Source: Armatimonadota bacterium (lineage in GTDB: Bacteria; Armatimonadota; Armatimonadia; Armatimonadales; Armatimonadaceae). Taken from it: a DNA stretch of 5,633 nt. Under the pieces are notes generated by a model, which saw only the letters and a list, made by a program, of their open reading frames with translations, searched no databases and was not told where the DNA came from. The stretch is from NCBI GenBank assembly GCA_014381035.1, contig JACMIS010000960.1, forward strand, positions 1-5,633, given 5' to 3'. This document shows positions 1-5,403 of the stretch, piece by piece (within the stretch, counting starts at the first letter, position 1; each line of letters starts with the position of its first letter). The translations under genes were made by a program, and so were the position numbers.

Positions 1-1083
1 CCGTTCGCGATGGAGCCGGTTTGTCAGCGATTGGGAGCGCGCGGCGGGAACACGACCCCGGATGCGTTACTGCACTTCGCCCGATTTCATGCGGCGTGGG
101 TGCGACCACCGGAAGAGTGGATACCAGTCGCGAAGGTTTCCCCCTCCGAGCAGGTCGGGGCACTCGCGGTGCATCTTTTCGCCCGTTGGTCCCTGCCACA
201 ATTCCTGCAAATCGCCTGGCTGTCCGGATTTGACGAGGAATCCGAAACCAACCGGCAATGGTTTGTGCAGTTAGGCGGGGGCGGGAGGCTGGAGTCCCTC
301 CGATTCCCCTTGCCCATGACGCACCGCGCCGCACATTTCTTTCTGCAAGCCCCTCCCCACTTTTCGATCACTTCCGCGCAACGCTACGGGCAGATTCGCG
401 CTCTGGGCGGTACCGAATCGCTCGCGCAGACGCTGTCGGAAACATTTTTGAGCGAAACACAACCGGATGAACCGTTCTGGCTGGAGGCTACCCGGTTTTT
501 TCTGCAACATGCCGCGTTGCCGCTCTATCAGGTCGGGCCGATTTGCGATTTCATCCGGGCGCGACGCTTTGGCAGTGACTCGCCGGAACCGAACTTCTCC
601 CTGCGCGGACGCACACCCGAAACGCTCCTTCGGCGCATGGCGGAATGGCATGAAATGCTGACGCGGCTCCCGGCGAAGTCCCGCTCCCGCTGGGAAACCT
701 CGGGAATCGAAGGCTGGGACGAGATTTGCAATGATCCACTCGGAAACGGGATCTGTCGCTGGCAAGTCGTCGAACTGACGGATAGCCTCGCGCTTCTGGA
801 AGAAGGGCGTCAGCAACGCCACTGTGTTCGCTCCTATCAGGACGCCTGTGTCAAAGGTGCTACCGCTATATTTTCGTTGAGTGTATCGCTTTCCAGCGAT
901 AAGACATCGCGACGGCTCCTGACTATCGAAGTAAACCGGCAACGTCGTGCCATCGTGCAAGTACGTGGTAAGTGTAACCAGAGCGTCGGAGCCATGCGCG
1001 GAAACCGGCGCATCCTGCTCGCCCGCGACGTATTGCGGGAATGGGCACGAAACAGGCGTTTAAGTATCGCCTGCGGCGTATGA
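1..1083 (+). CDS. PcfJ-like domain protein (5' end outside window)
   Basis: Function is unknown. The family is named after PcfJ of the enterococcal conjugative plasmid pCF10, but chromosomal relatives are common. The reading frame is open through the first nine bases, so although an ATG lies at 10, the true start is probably upstream; relatives I recall have extra N-terminal sequence. Counting from the ATG at 10 (357 residues), the recognisable parts are a helical region with LFARWSLPQFLQIAWL (56-71), then HRAAHFFLQAP (105-115), a linker with FSLRGRTPETLLRRM (196-210), and the C-terminal PcfJ core: EEGRQQRHCVRSY (264-276), RRLLTIEV (301-308) and IVQVRGKCNQ (315-324). The conserved HCV, TIEV and QxRGKCN signatures in this order are what I recognise. 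There is no signal peptide or membrane segment visible. It ends 231 bp before the next gene with no clear terminator. Family assignment is fairly sure; role is not known. Confidence 0.85.
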   Translation, partial: PFAMEPVCQRLGARGGNTTPDALLHFARFHAAWVRPPEEWIPVAKVSPSEQVGALAVHLFARWSLPQFLQIAWLSGFDEESETNRQWFVQLGGGGRLESLRFPLPMTHRAAHFFLQAPPHFSITSAQRYGQIRALGGTESLAQTLSETFLSETQPDEPFWLEATRFFLQHAALPLYQVGPICDFIRARRFGSDSPEPNFSLRGRTPETLLRRMAEWHEMLTRLPAKSRSRWETSGIEGWDEICNDPLGNGICRWQVVELTDSLALLEEGRQQRHCVRSYQDACVKGATAIFSLSVSLSSDKTSRRLLTIEVNRQRRAIVQVRGKCNQSVGAMRGNRRILLARDVLREWARNRRLSIACGV

Positions 1084-1314
1084 TGCCGGGGGTATTTTGC
1101 GGTAATCCAGCTATCTAAAGTACAACGATTCAGTGTGGCACGGAATTTGCAAACACACTAACTTGAGTGCCGTCGCTCACCCATTTCCCACCCTCTGTAT
1201 ACGTTCATAAAATAGGTGAACAGCGGGCGCAGTTTCACCGACAATATAATGGCAGCTGTCGCCGCGCGAGCGGTGCCATCTCAACCCAATTTGAAAAGAG
1301 CCTTGCATTAAATT
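1084..1314. other. Intergenic spacer with weak regulatory elements
   Basis: This stretch lies between the PcfJ-like gene and the unrecognised gene. It is richer in A+T than its neighbours. It holds a 6-bp inverted repeat AGTGTG (1132-1137) / CACACT (1154-1159) whose 16-nt loop contains the palindrome TTTGCAAA (1146-1153). It also holds a perfect -10 hexamer TATAAT (1245-1250) without a matching -35, and a hairpin CCGC-GCGA-GCGG (1262-1273) with a GNRA-type tetraloop, flanked by GGCA (1251-1254) and TGCC (1274-1277) that could extend the stem across a bulge. No T-tract follows any of these, so I see no intrinsic terminator. A 71-codon open frame from 1167 has no ribosome-binding site and no recognisable product. 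Confidence 0.4.
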
Positions 1315-1319
1315 ATGTT
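1291..1319 (+). promoter_or_regulatory. Possible promoter for the unrecognised gene
   Basis: TTGAAA (1291-1296) is followed after exactly 17 bases by TATGTT (1314-1319), a plausible sigma70-type pair. If it is used, transcription would begin near 1326. That would put the ATG at 1315 inside the -10 element and favour a downstream start such as GTG 1423. The -10 is only a partial match, so this is tentative. Confidence 0.3.
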
Positions 1320-2223
1320 GCGCCGTGGCAGTTCCCTAATATCGTCGCTTCTTCACCCAAAAGGAAAAAGAGACACCGATGAGATTTCATCCCTTGTGGA
1401 ACCATCACCCAAGGATGCGGTCGTGACGTACTCGGGACGTGGCTCACTCATTGACGCGGTGGACCGAGTCGCGAACAGTGGTCTCGCCCCGACTACGCAG
1501 TCTGACGAATCCGCGCATACGATAAATGGGGCGCAGAACAACGAACTGATCTTGGACTCGTTCAACGGCGATCTGTTAAAACTCGTCAACCTGACACAAA
1601 GTACCCTCACCCGCGCGATGCGTCCCCAGATGGGGGGGATGACCGAAGGGGTGTTGGGACCGTTGCAAAAAGGCATCGAGATCGCCGAGCGTATCGAACA
1701 GCGCGGGCGTAGTCTTCTCCTCGAAACCTCGCTGACGAAAGAGCAACGACCCCGCGTGCTTTGCGCGACCCAGAATGCCCAGGATCAATCGGTCGCGCTC
1801 CGCTCCGCCCGATATGCCTGGCAAACGTGCACGATTTTAACCTCCATCCCCGGTGGGAACGGCACCTTCGCCCGCGTCAAGCGGCTTGTCGCGGCAGTGA
1901 CGGAACTGAACGGGAAAGTTTCGGGAGTCCTGGAAACCGGGCAAGGAACCGAAAAAACAGCGGCAGCGGAGGTCGCGGGACAGTATCGCACTGTGCTTAC
2001 CGAACAGTCGGAAATACTGACCATACTGCGCCACGACATTTCCGCGCCTCCGCTCGCCCGCCGTCTCGGACGCGCCGCCGTCATGAGTCTGGTGATCGCG
2101 GCGGAAAGCATGGCACGCGTCGCGGCAAGACTCGCCTACCCGGAATCGGCATCCATCCGACCGACGGGACCGCAACGACCCAGCGTCAACGACGGTATTC
2201 TTCGCCCTCTCCCCCCCCGATAA
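1315..2223 (+). CDS. Hypothetical helical protein, unrecognised family
   Basis: I do not recognise this 302-residue protein. Third codon positions are dominated by G and C along the frame, and the frame is continuous from an upstream stop at 1309, so it looks like a real gene. There is no signal peptide or membrane span. From about residue 75 to 275 the sequence reads as amphipathic helices, for example LLKLVNLTQSTLTRAM (87-102), IEIAERIEQRGRSLLLE (121-137) and AAVMSLVIAAESMARVAARLAY (in 254-275). The tail (282-302) is rich in proline and arginine. The start is uncertain. ATG 1315 has only a weak AAAAGAG (1294-1300) too far upstream, while GTG 1423 (residue 37) has AAGGA (1411-1415) at 7-nt spacing, and the first 36 residues look unstructured. 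It carries G7 (1632-1638) and C8 (2211-2218) tracts. A helical bundle adaptor or PhoU-like fold would be a guess only. Confidence 0.65.
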   Translation: MLRRGSSLISSLLHPKGKRDTDEISSLVEPSPKDAVVTYSGRGSLIDAVDRVANSGLAPTTQSDESAHTINGAQNNELILDSFNGDLLKLVNLTQSTLTRAMRPQMGGMTEGVLGPLQKGIEIAERIEQRGRSLLLETSLTKEQRPRVLCATQNAQDQSVALRSARYAWQTCTILTSIPGGNGTFARVKRLVAAVTELNGKVSGVLETGQGTEKTAAAEVAGQYRTVLTEQSEILTILRHDISAPPLARRLGRAAVMSLVIAAESMARVAARLAYPESASIRPTGPQRPSVNDGILRPLPPR

Positions 2224-2231
2224 TAGATACT

Positions 2232-2268
2232 AATACAAACTTATCGAAAAAATCAACAATACAAACTT
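2232..2268 (+). repeat. 11-bp direct repeat upstream of the binding-protein promoter
   Basis: AATACAAACTT occurs perfectly at 2232-2242 and again at 2258-2268, 26 bp start to start (about two and a half helical turns). The second copy runs two bases into the -35 hexamer of the next promoter. The position suggests tandem operator sites, but no regulator is identified. The 8-bp core TACAAACT recurs at 3427-3434 upstream of the next gene. Confidence 0.5.
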
Positions 2269-2296
2269 GACAAACCCGACCGGATAATGTGATAAT
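2267..2296 (+). promoter_or_regulatory. Strong extended -10 promoter for the substrate-binding protein
   Basis: A consensus -35 TTGACA (2267-2272) is followed after 18 bases by GATAAT (2291-2296), preceded by TGT (2288-2290), which makes an extended -10. A second GATAAT sits 8 bp upstream (2283-2288) but is too close to the -35. The expected start of transcription is about 2303, two bases before the ATG at 2305, so the mRNA would be effectively leaderless. Confidence 0.7.
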
Positions 2297-2304
2297 AGCG
2301 GCAC

Positions 2305-3396
2305 ATGAAAAATGTCGCTCGCTTGACCCTTGCCCGCCGCCGGTTTATCGCCTGTGCTCTCGCAACCATACCGGCTTTCGCGCTGGCGATGGGGATCGGT
2401 TGTCAGAAGACTGAGATACGCACGACCGCGCCTGACAGGGCGGAGTCTGGTCCCGTTCCGGTGCGTCTGGCATTTTTCCCTAATCTTACCCACGCCGCCG
2501 CGCTTTATGGAACCGGCACGGGCGATTTTCAGAAAGCATTCGGCGAGTCCGCGAAGATCGAGGAGCGTGTTTTCACTGCCGGACCGGCAGAAATAGAAGC
2601 CCTGTTCGCCGGGGAGGTGGATCTCGGCTACATCGGACCGGGACCGGCTATCAACGGCTACCTGAAGTCGAACGGCGACTCGCTCAAAATCATTTCCGGG
2701 GCGGCATCCGGGGGCGCGGCACTGGTAGCCCGAGCAGGCGTATCGATTAAATCCATCGCCGATCTTCAAGGCAAAACCGTCTCCGTCCCGCAAAAGGGCG
2801 GCACGCAGGACCTCTCGCTTCATCATGCGATTAAAACGGTCGGATTGGCTCCCAAAGACAAAGGTGGCAATGTGACTATCCTGGACTTCGCGCCCGCCGA
2901 TACGTTGAGCCAATTCCAGCAGAAACGGCTGGACGCCGCATGGGTTCCCGAACCGTGGGTCACCCGTCTGGAAAAGGAAACCGGCGCAAAGGTTATCGCC
3001 GACGAGCGCACCCTGTGGAAGGATGGCAAGTTCTCGACCGCCGTCGTAGTGGTTCGCTCCGAATTTCTGAAACAGCACCCGGATCTGGTGGCGAAATTCA
3101 TCGCCGCGCATGAAGCCGCGATCACCGAAATCAACACGAACCCCGACGAAGCCCGGAAAGTCATCGGGGAACGTATCAAGGAACTGAACAGCGGCAAGGG
3201 CATTCCGGACGATGTATTGAAAACGGCATTGTCGCGCACCGAAATCACGGCGGACCCGCTCAAAGATTCCGTACTGACTTTCGCCGACTGGAGCAAAGAG
3301 GCAGGCTACCTGCGTCAGGACCGCTCCGCGCTCGGCGGGCTATTCGCGGAGGTGCCTCAAGTCGCCCGGATTGTCCCGACAAACGGGGGCAAATGA
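2305..3396 (+). CDS. ABC transporter substrate-binding protein, sulfonate/nitrate/taurine type
   Basis: This is a periplasmic or membrane-anchored receptor that would hand a small anion, most likely an aliphatic sulfonate or similar compound, to an ABC importer. The 363-residue length is a little above the family norm of roughly 320-340. The N-terminus has arginines RRRF (11-14), a hydrophobic stretch (15-31) and a cysteine in GIGC (30-33), suggesting a lipoprotein signal, possibly Tat-exported; the -3 residue is Gly rather than the usual Leu. The mature part follows the SsuA/TauA/NMT1 pattern: VRLAFFPNLTHAAAL (53-67), AEIEALFAGEVDLGYIGPGPA (in 95-115), DLQGKTVSVPQKGGTQD (153-169), and WVPEPW (213-218). 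It begins at ATG 2305 with no Shine-Dalgarno sequence, in keeping with a leaderless mRNA. No permease or ATPase gene lies next to it. The family is sure; the substrate is not. Confidence 0.9.
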   Translation: MKNVARLTLARRRFIACALATIPAFALAMGIGCQKTEIRTTAPDRAESGPVPVRLAFFPNLTHAAALYGTGTGDFQKAFGESAKIEERVFTAGPAEIEALFAGEVDLGYIGPGPAINGYLKSNGDSLKIISGAASGGAALVARAGVSIKSIADLQGKTVSVPQKGGTQDLSLHHAIKTVGLAPKDKGGNVTILDFAPADTLSQFQQKRLDAAWVPEPWVTRLEKETGAKVIADERTLWKDGKFSTAVVVVRSEFLKQHPDLVAKFIAAHEAAITEINTNPDEARKVIGERIKELNSGKGIPDDVLKTALSRTEITADPLKDSVLTFADWSKEAGYLRQDRSALGGLFAEVPQVARIVPTNGGK

Positions 3397-3397
3397 T

Positions 3398-3410
3398 ACT
3401 GCCAGGCAGT
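3398..3410. repeat. Perfect odd palindrome after the binding-protein stop
   Basis: ACTGCC-A-GGCAGT has 6-bp arms around one central base, beginning two bases after the stop codon at 3394-3396. The single-base centre makes an RNA hairpin sterically poor, and no T-tract follows, so it is not an ordinary terminator. It could be a protein-binding site. Confidence 0.4.
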
Positions 3411-3437
3411 GCGCAGATGGCAACCGTACAAACTATT

Positions 3438-3452
3438 TCAGGGAAACCCTGA
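3438..3452. repeat. Short hairpin TCAGGG-AAA-CCCTGA in the prepilin gene leader
   Basis: A perfect 6-bp stem closes a three-base loop, 21 bp before the ATG at 3474. No T-tract follows. It could be an operator, a 5'-leader structure, or an RNA-stabilising end for the upstream transcript. The bases after it contain a direct repeat ATCGAAC (3452-3458 and 3467-3473), 15 bp apart, the second copy abutting the start codon region. Confidence 0.4.
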
Positions 3453-3473
3453 TCGAACTATTGAAATCGAACC

Positions 3474-4331
3474 ATGAGAAAGATGAACTTAATGACACGA
3501 CGCGCCTTTACGCTGATCGAACTGTTAGTCGTTATCGCTATAATAGCGATCCTCGCCGCGATCCTATTTCCGGTATTCGCCCAAGCTCGTGCCAAAGCCC
3601 GTCAAGCTACTGGTACCTCGAATCTGAAACAGATCTCGCTCGGCGTCCTGCAATATTTGCAAGACTATGACGAAACCTTTTTCCCGACCGCGACCGAGCG
3701 TCAAGCACCCGCACCGCCGGGAGGGCTCACGCCCGCGCAACAGCGTGACTACTACGCACAGTTCAGCTATCGCAAGCGGATCGAGCCTTATGTGAAGACG
3801 GATGCCATCTATAAAGATCCTTCTGCGCCGGATTGGGGTGTTCAGGGAACCGATTGGGATACGGTCGGAAACTGGTTCCCGAACGACTACGGGTTTCACC
3901 TCAGCGATGCGAAGTTCGTCCCCTCTGGAACGAATCAAGCCGCTAACTATTCCGGCGCGGGGACGATTGACCTCCGAGACTTCGGCGTGAACGACGACAC
4001 ACCGCTGGCGTCTATTTCCCGACCGGCGAACTTTATTCTGATTGGTGATGCGAACCGCTACGATCTGGGACCGAAAACCTACAACCCGTCCCGCGGAGGA
4101 ATGTATCCGCAACCGTATGCGTTCAGTGTCAATGCCCAGGCTCGCCCGGCGATCCGACACTCGCAAGGGACCAACTTTGCGTACGCCGACGGTCACGTCA
4201 AGTGGGTAAAAACCACGCCGAAGCAAGGTGCTGCCGATGTCAGCGGTACCTCGGTTCCCGCGACAAACGGCGATGCTACGTGGCGATCCTATAACGATAA
4301 CGATTGGCGGCGCAACCCGACCACCCCGTAG
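3474..4331 (+). CDS. DUF1559-type prepilin-like protein with H-X9-DG motif
   Basis: This 285-residue protein is of the type II secretion/type IV pilin-like (pseudopilin) class, expected to be processed by a prepilin peptidase and displayed at the cell surface or in the periplasm; its specific role is unknown. Its leader is short and basic, ending RRA (9-11), followed by [18 protein letters not shown] (12-29) and [14 protein letters not shown] (31-44). The residue before cleavage is Ala instead of the usual Gly, a variant that I recall in this group. The C-terminal signature H-X9-DG is exact: H229 to D239-G240 in [17 protein letters not shown]. Starts at ATG 3483 and 3492 are also possible; the last gives a five-residue leader MTRRA, preceded by a weak GAGAAAG. 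It has a spacer of 77 bp upstream and a strong terminator downstream, so it is probably transcribed alone. A paralogue begins at 5404. Confidence 0.9.
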   Translation: MRKMNLMTRRAFTLIELLVVIAIIAILAAILFPVFAQARAKARQATGTSNLKQISLGVLQYLQDYDETFFPTATERQAPAPPGGLTPAQQRDYYAQFSYRKRIEPYVKTDAIYKDPSAPDWGVQGTDWDTVGNWFPNDYGFHLSDAKFVPSGTNQAANYSGAGTIDLRDFGVNDDTPLASISRPANFILIGDANRYDLGPKTYNPSRGGMYPQPYAFSVNAQARPAIRHSQGTNFAYADGHVKWVKTTPKQGAADVSGTSVPATNGDATWRSYNDNDWRRNPTTP

Positions 4332-4366
4332 CGGGTCGGATAGTCGAACATTGTTTACCTTCTATC

Positions 4367-4401
4367 GGGCGGCAACTCCGAAAAGTTGCCGCCCACTTTT
4401 T
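4367..4401 (+). terminator. Intrinsic terminator after the prepilin-like gene
   Basis: An 11-bp perfect stem, GGGCGGCAACT (4367-4377) and AGTTGCCGCCC (4384-4394), closes a six-base loop CCGAAA and is followed by AC and TTTTT (4397-4401). It lies 35 bp after the stop codon at 4331. The opposite-strand hydrolase gene stops at 4403, so the same hairpin begins 8 bp past its end; read on the - strand it lacks a T-tract and would terminate poorly by itself. Confidence 0.92.
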
Positions 4402-4402
4402 G

Positions 4403-5317
4403 TCACACGTCGAACGACATCAAATCGCGAGCGACCACGATGGGACCGGGGTAGATAGCGTCCATGCCCTCCACGAACGCCGCTTCCGATTCGGCGTCCG
4501 GCGCGGGTGGCGGGATGAGGTGTGTCAGCGCTAATTTTTTCACGTTTGCGTCGCGGGCGATTTGCGCCGCTTCCAGGGTAGTCGTGTGATACTTCTGCGG
4601 GTTGCGAACCTGGACGGCATCTTCCGGGTTCGCCTCGGCGATGGCATCCAGCCAATTCTTCTGGAGCGCGTCGTGGATCAGAAGGTCGGCATTTTGGGCG
4701 TGATCAGCCATCGCCGGGACGGGGCGCGTGTCGCCGGACAGTACCACTTTTCTTCCGTTATACTCGAACACGTATCCGAGCGCGGGGTGGACCGGGCGGT
4801 GATCGACCTCGAATACAGTCACCTTAACTCCGTTCTTCTCGTAGATGATGCCGTTGTCGAGTTCGGTATAAACGATCTCCGCCGCCGCCGCGTCCGATTT
4901 GTTGTAGCCGATCCGTAGCGACACGTCGTAGTCGAATCCTTCCCGCATCCTGCCGATGATCGCCCGCGTGTTGGTCGGACCATACACCCGAAGCGGCTCG
5001 CTTCTGCCCTTGATGATCCCGACGTGCGAACGCCAACTGCTGATAAAGAAGTCGAAAAAACCGGAATTATGGTCGCTATGATGATGCGTAAAAAACACGT
5101 CGTTGATGCGATGCGGGTACATGCCTGCGCGGAGCAACTGGTCAACGACCGCACCCCCGCAGTCGAGCAGAAAGGCGTCGTACCCTGCGAGTATAAGCGC
5201 GGCGGATTTCGCGCGGTTCAGATACGCCCGCGGCGAACCGGTTCCGAGGAGCACGACGCGCAGGTTCTGGTGGAAATCGGGGATCGGGGATTCGATCTCG
5301 TGTAAGCGATACGGCAC
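4403..5317 (-). CDS. Metallo-beta-lactamase-fold hydrolase, RNase Z/arylsulfatase-like
   Basis: This is a zinc-dependent hydrolase of the branch containing RNase Z (ElaC) and arylsulfatase/phosphodiesterase-like enzymes; its substrate cannot be read from the sequence. Counting from GTG 5317 (304 residues), the features are VVLLGTGSP (21-29), the metal motif HxHxDH in HHHSDH (78-83: H78, H80, D82, H83), a likely third histidine in VDH (H173) followed by LGYVFEY, the bridging aspartate in SGDT (D196), a family histidine in YHTTTLEA (H244), and the last ligand in LTH (H266). All expected ligands are present. The frame opens further to TTG 5386, but that part translates the AT-rich promoter region; GTG 5317 has GAAGGG (5332-5327) 9 nt upstream and gives a normal N-terminus. 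The long exosite arm of true RNase Z is not evident, so a tRNA-processing role is doubtful. It is convergent with the prepilin-like gene. There is no signal peptide, so it is probably cytoplasmic. Confidence 0.9.
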   Translation of the reverse strand: MPYRLHEIESPIPDFHQNLRVVLLGTGSPRAYLNRAKSAALILAGYDAFLLDCGGAVVDQLLRAGMYPHRINDVFFTHHHSDHNSGFFDFFISSWRSHVGIIKGRSEPLRVYGPTNTRAIIGRMREGFDYDVSLRIGYNKSDAAAAEIVYTELDNGIIYEKNGVKVTVFEVDHRPVHPALGYVFEYNGRKVVLSGDTRPVPAMADHAQNADLLIHDALQKNWLDAIAEANPEDAVQVRNPQKYHTTTLEAAQIARDANVKKLALTHLIPPPAPDAESEAAFVEGMDAIYPGPIVVARDLMSFDV

Positions 5318-5326
5318 AATAAAATT

Positions 5327-5332
5327 CCCTTC
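5327..5332 (-). promoter_or_regulatory. Ribosome binding site that sets the hydrolase start
   Basis: GAAGGG on the - strand (5332 down to 5327) lies 9 nt before GTG 5317. No comparable purine run precedes the upstream candidate TTG 5386 or TTG 5356, which is why the shorter protein is preferred. Confidence 0.6.
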
Positions 5333-5339
5333 GTTAATG

Positions 5340-5368
5340 TTGACAAACCTTATCAAGTATGTGAAAAT
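5340..5368 (+). promoter_or_regulatory. Promoter for the second prepilin-like gene
   Basis: A consensus -35 TTGACA (5340-5345), a 17-bp spacer, and GAAAAT (5363-5368) preceded by TGT (5360-5362), an extended -10. Transcription should start near 5375, leaving a leader of about 29 nt that includes AAAGGA (5385-5390), 13 nt before ATG 5404. The flanking bases resemble the promoter at 2267-2296. Confidence 0.55.
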
Positions 5369-5378
5369 AAACTTCACA
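5360..5378. promoter_or_regulatory. Inverted repeat TGTGAA-N7-TTCACA, candidate operator
   Basis: Perfect 6-bp arms at 5360-5365 and 5373-5378 are separated by seven A+T-rich bases. Each arm supplies the extended -10 (TGTGAA) of one of two opposed promoters. The half-sites recall CRP/FNR-type sites (TGTGA-N6-TCACA), but the spacing is three bases longer (N9 between TGTGA and TCACA), so a classical CRP site is unlikely. Confidence 0.5.
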
Positions 5379-5397
5379 CAAAACAAAGGATTGTCAA
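5370..5397 (-). promoter_or_regulatory. Possible promoter for the hydrolase gene
   Basis: On the - strand a consensus -35 TTGACA (5397-5392) is followed after 16 bases by GAAGTT (5375-5370), preceded by TGT (5378-5376). The -10 is a weak match rescued only by the TG extension. Transcription would begin near 5363, giving a leader of about 46 nt with the GAAGGG ribosome site before GTG 5317. Confidence 0.35.
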
Positions 5398-5403
5398 TCG
5401 AAT

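Noticed and set aside
271..960. 229-codon open frame on the - strand within the PcfJ-like gene
   Set aside because: It is antisense to a frame with clear family motifs; its translation is rich in Arg, Gly and Pro with no recognisable domain, as usual for shadows in GC-rich DNA.
1245..1250. Promoter based on the perfect TATAAT in the spacer
   Set aside because: No acceptable -35 lies 16-18 bases upstream and there is no TG extension, so a promoter call is not supported.
1167..1382. 71-codon open frame in the spacer before the unrecognised gene
   Set aside because: No ribosome site, no recognisable product, mixed codon use, and it overlaps the next gene in another frame.
1761..2270. 169-codon open frame on + overlapping the unrecognised gene
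   Set aside because: It is an alternate frame of the same GC-rich segment; it matters only as the tail that C8 slippage would read into.
2230..3111. 293-codon open frame on the - strand over the binding-protein gene
   Set aside because: The + strand frame is a confident ABC binding protein with signal peptide and promoter; the antisense product shows no family features.
3564..4226. 220-codon open frame on the - strand over the prepilin-like gene
   Set aside because: Composition is arginine/valine/isoleucine-rich without motifs, and the + strand gene accounts for the coding signal.
5360..5378. Classical CRP/FNR site
   Set aside because: The arms match TGTGA/TCACA, but the spacing is nine bases rather than six, so it is kept only as an unnamed inverted repeat.
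5318..5386. N-terminal extension of the hydrolase to TTG 5386
   Set aside because: The extension translates the promoter/operator region, lacks a ribosome site, and is not needed for the fold; GTG 5317 has GAAGGG at suitable spacing.
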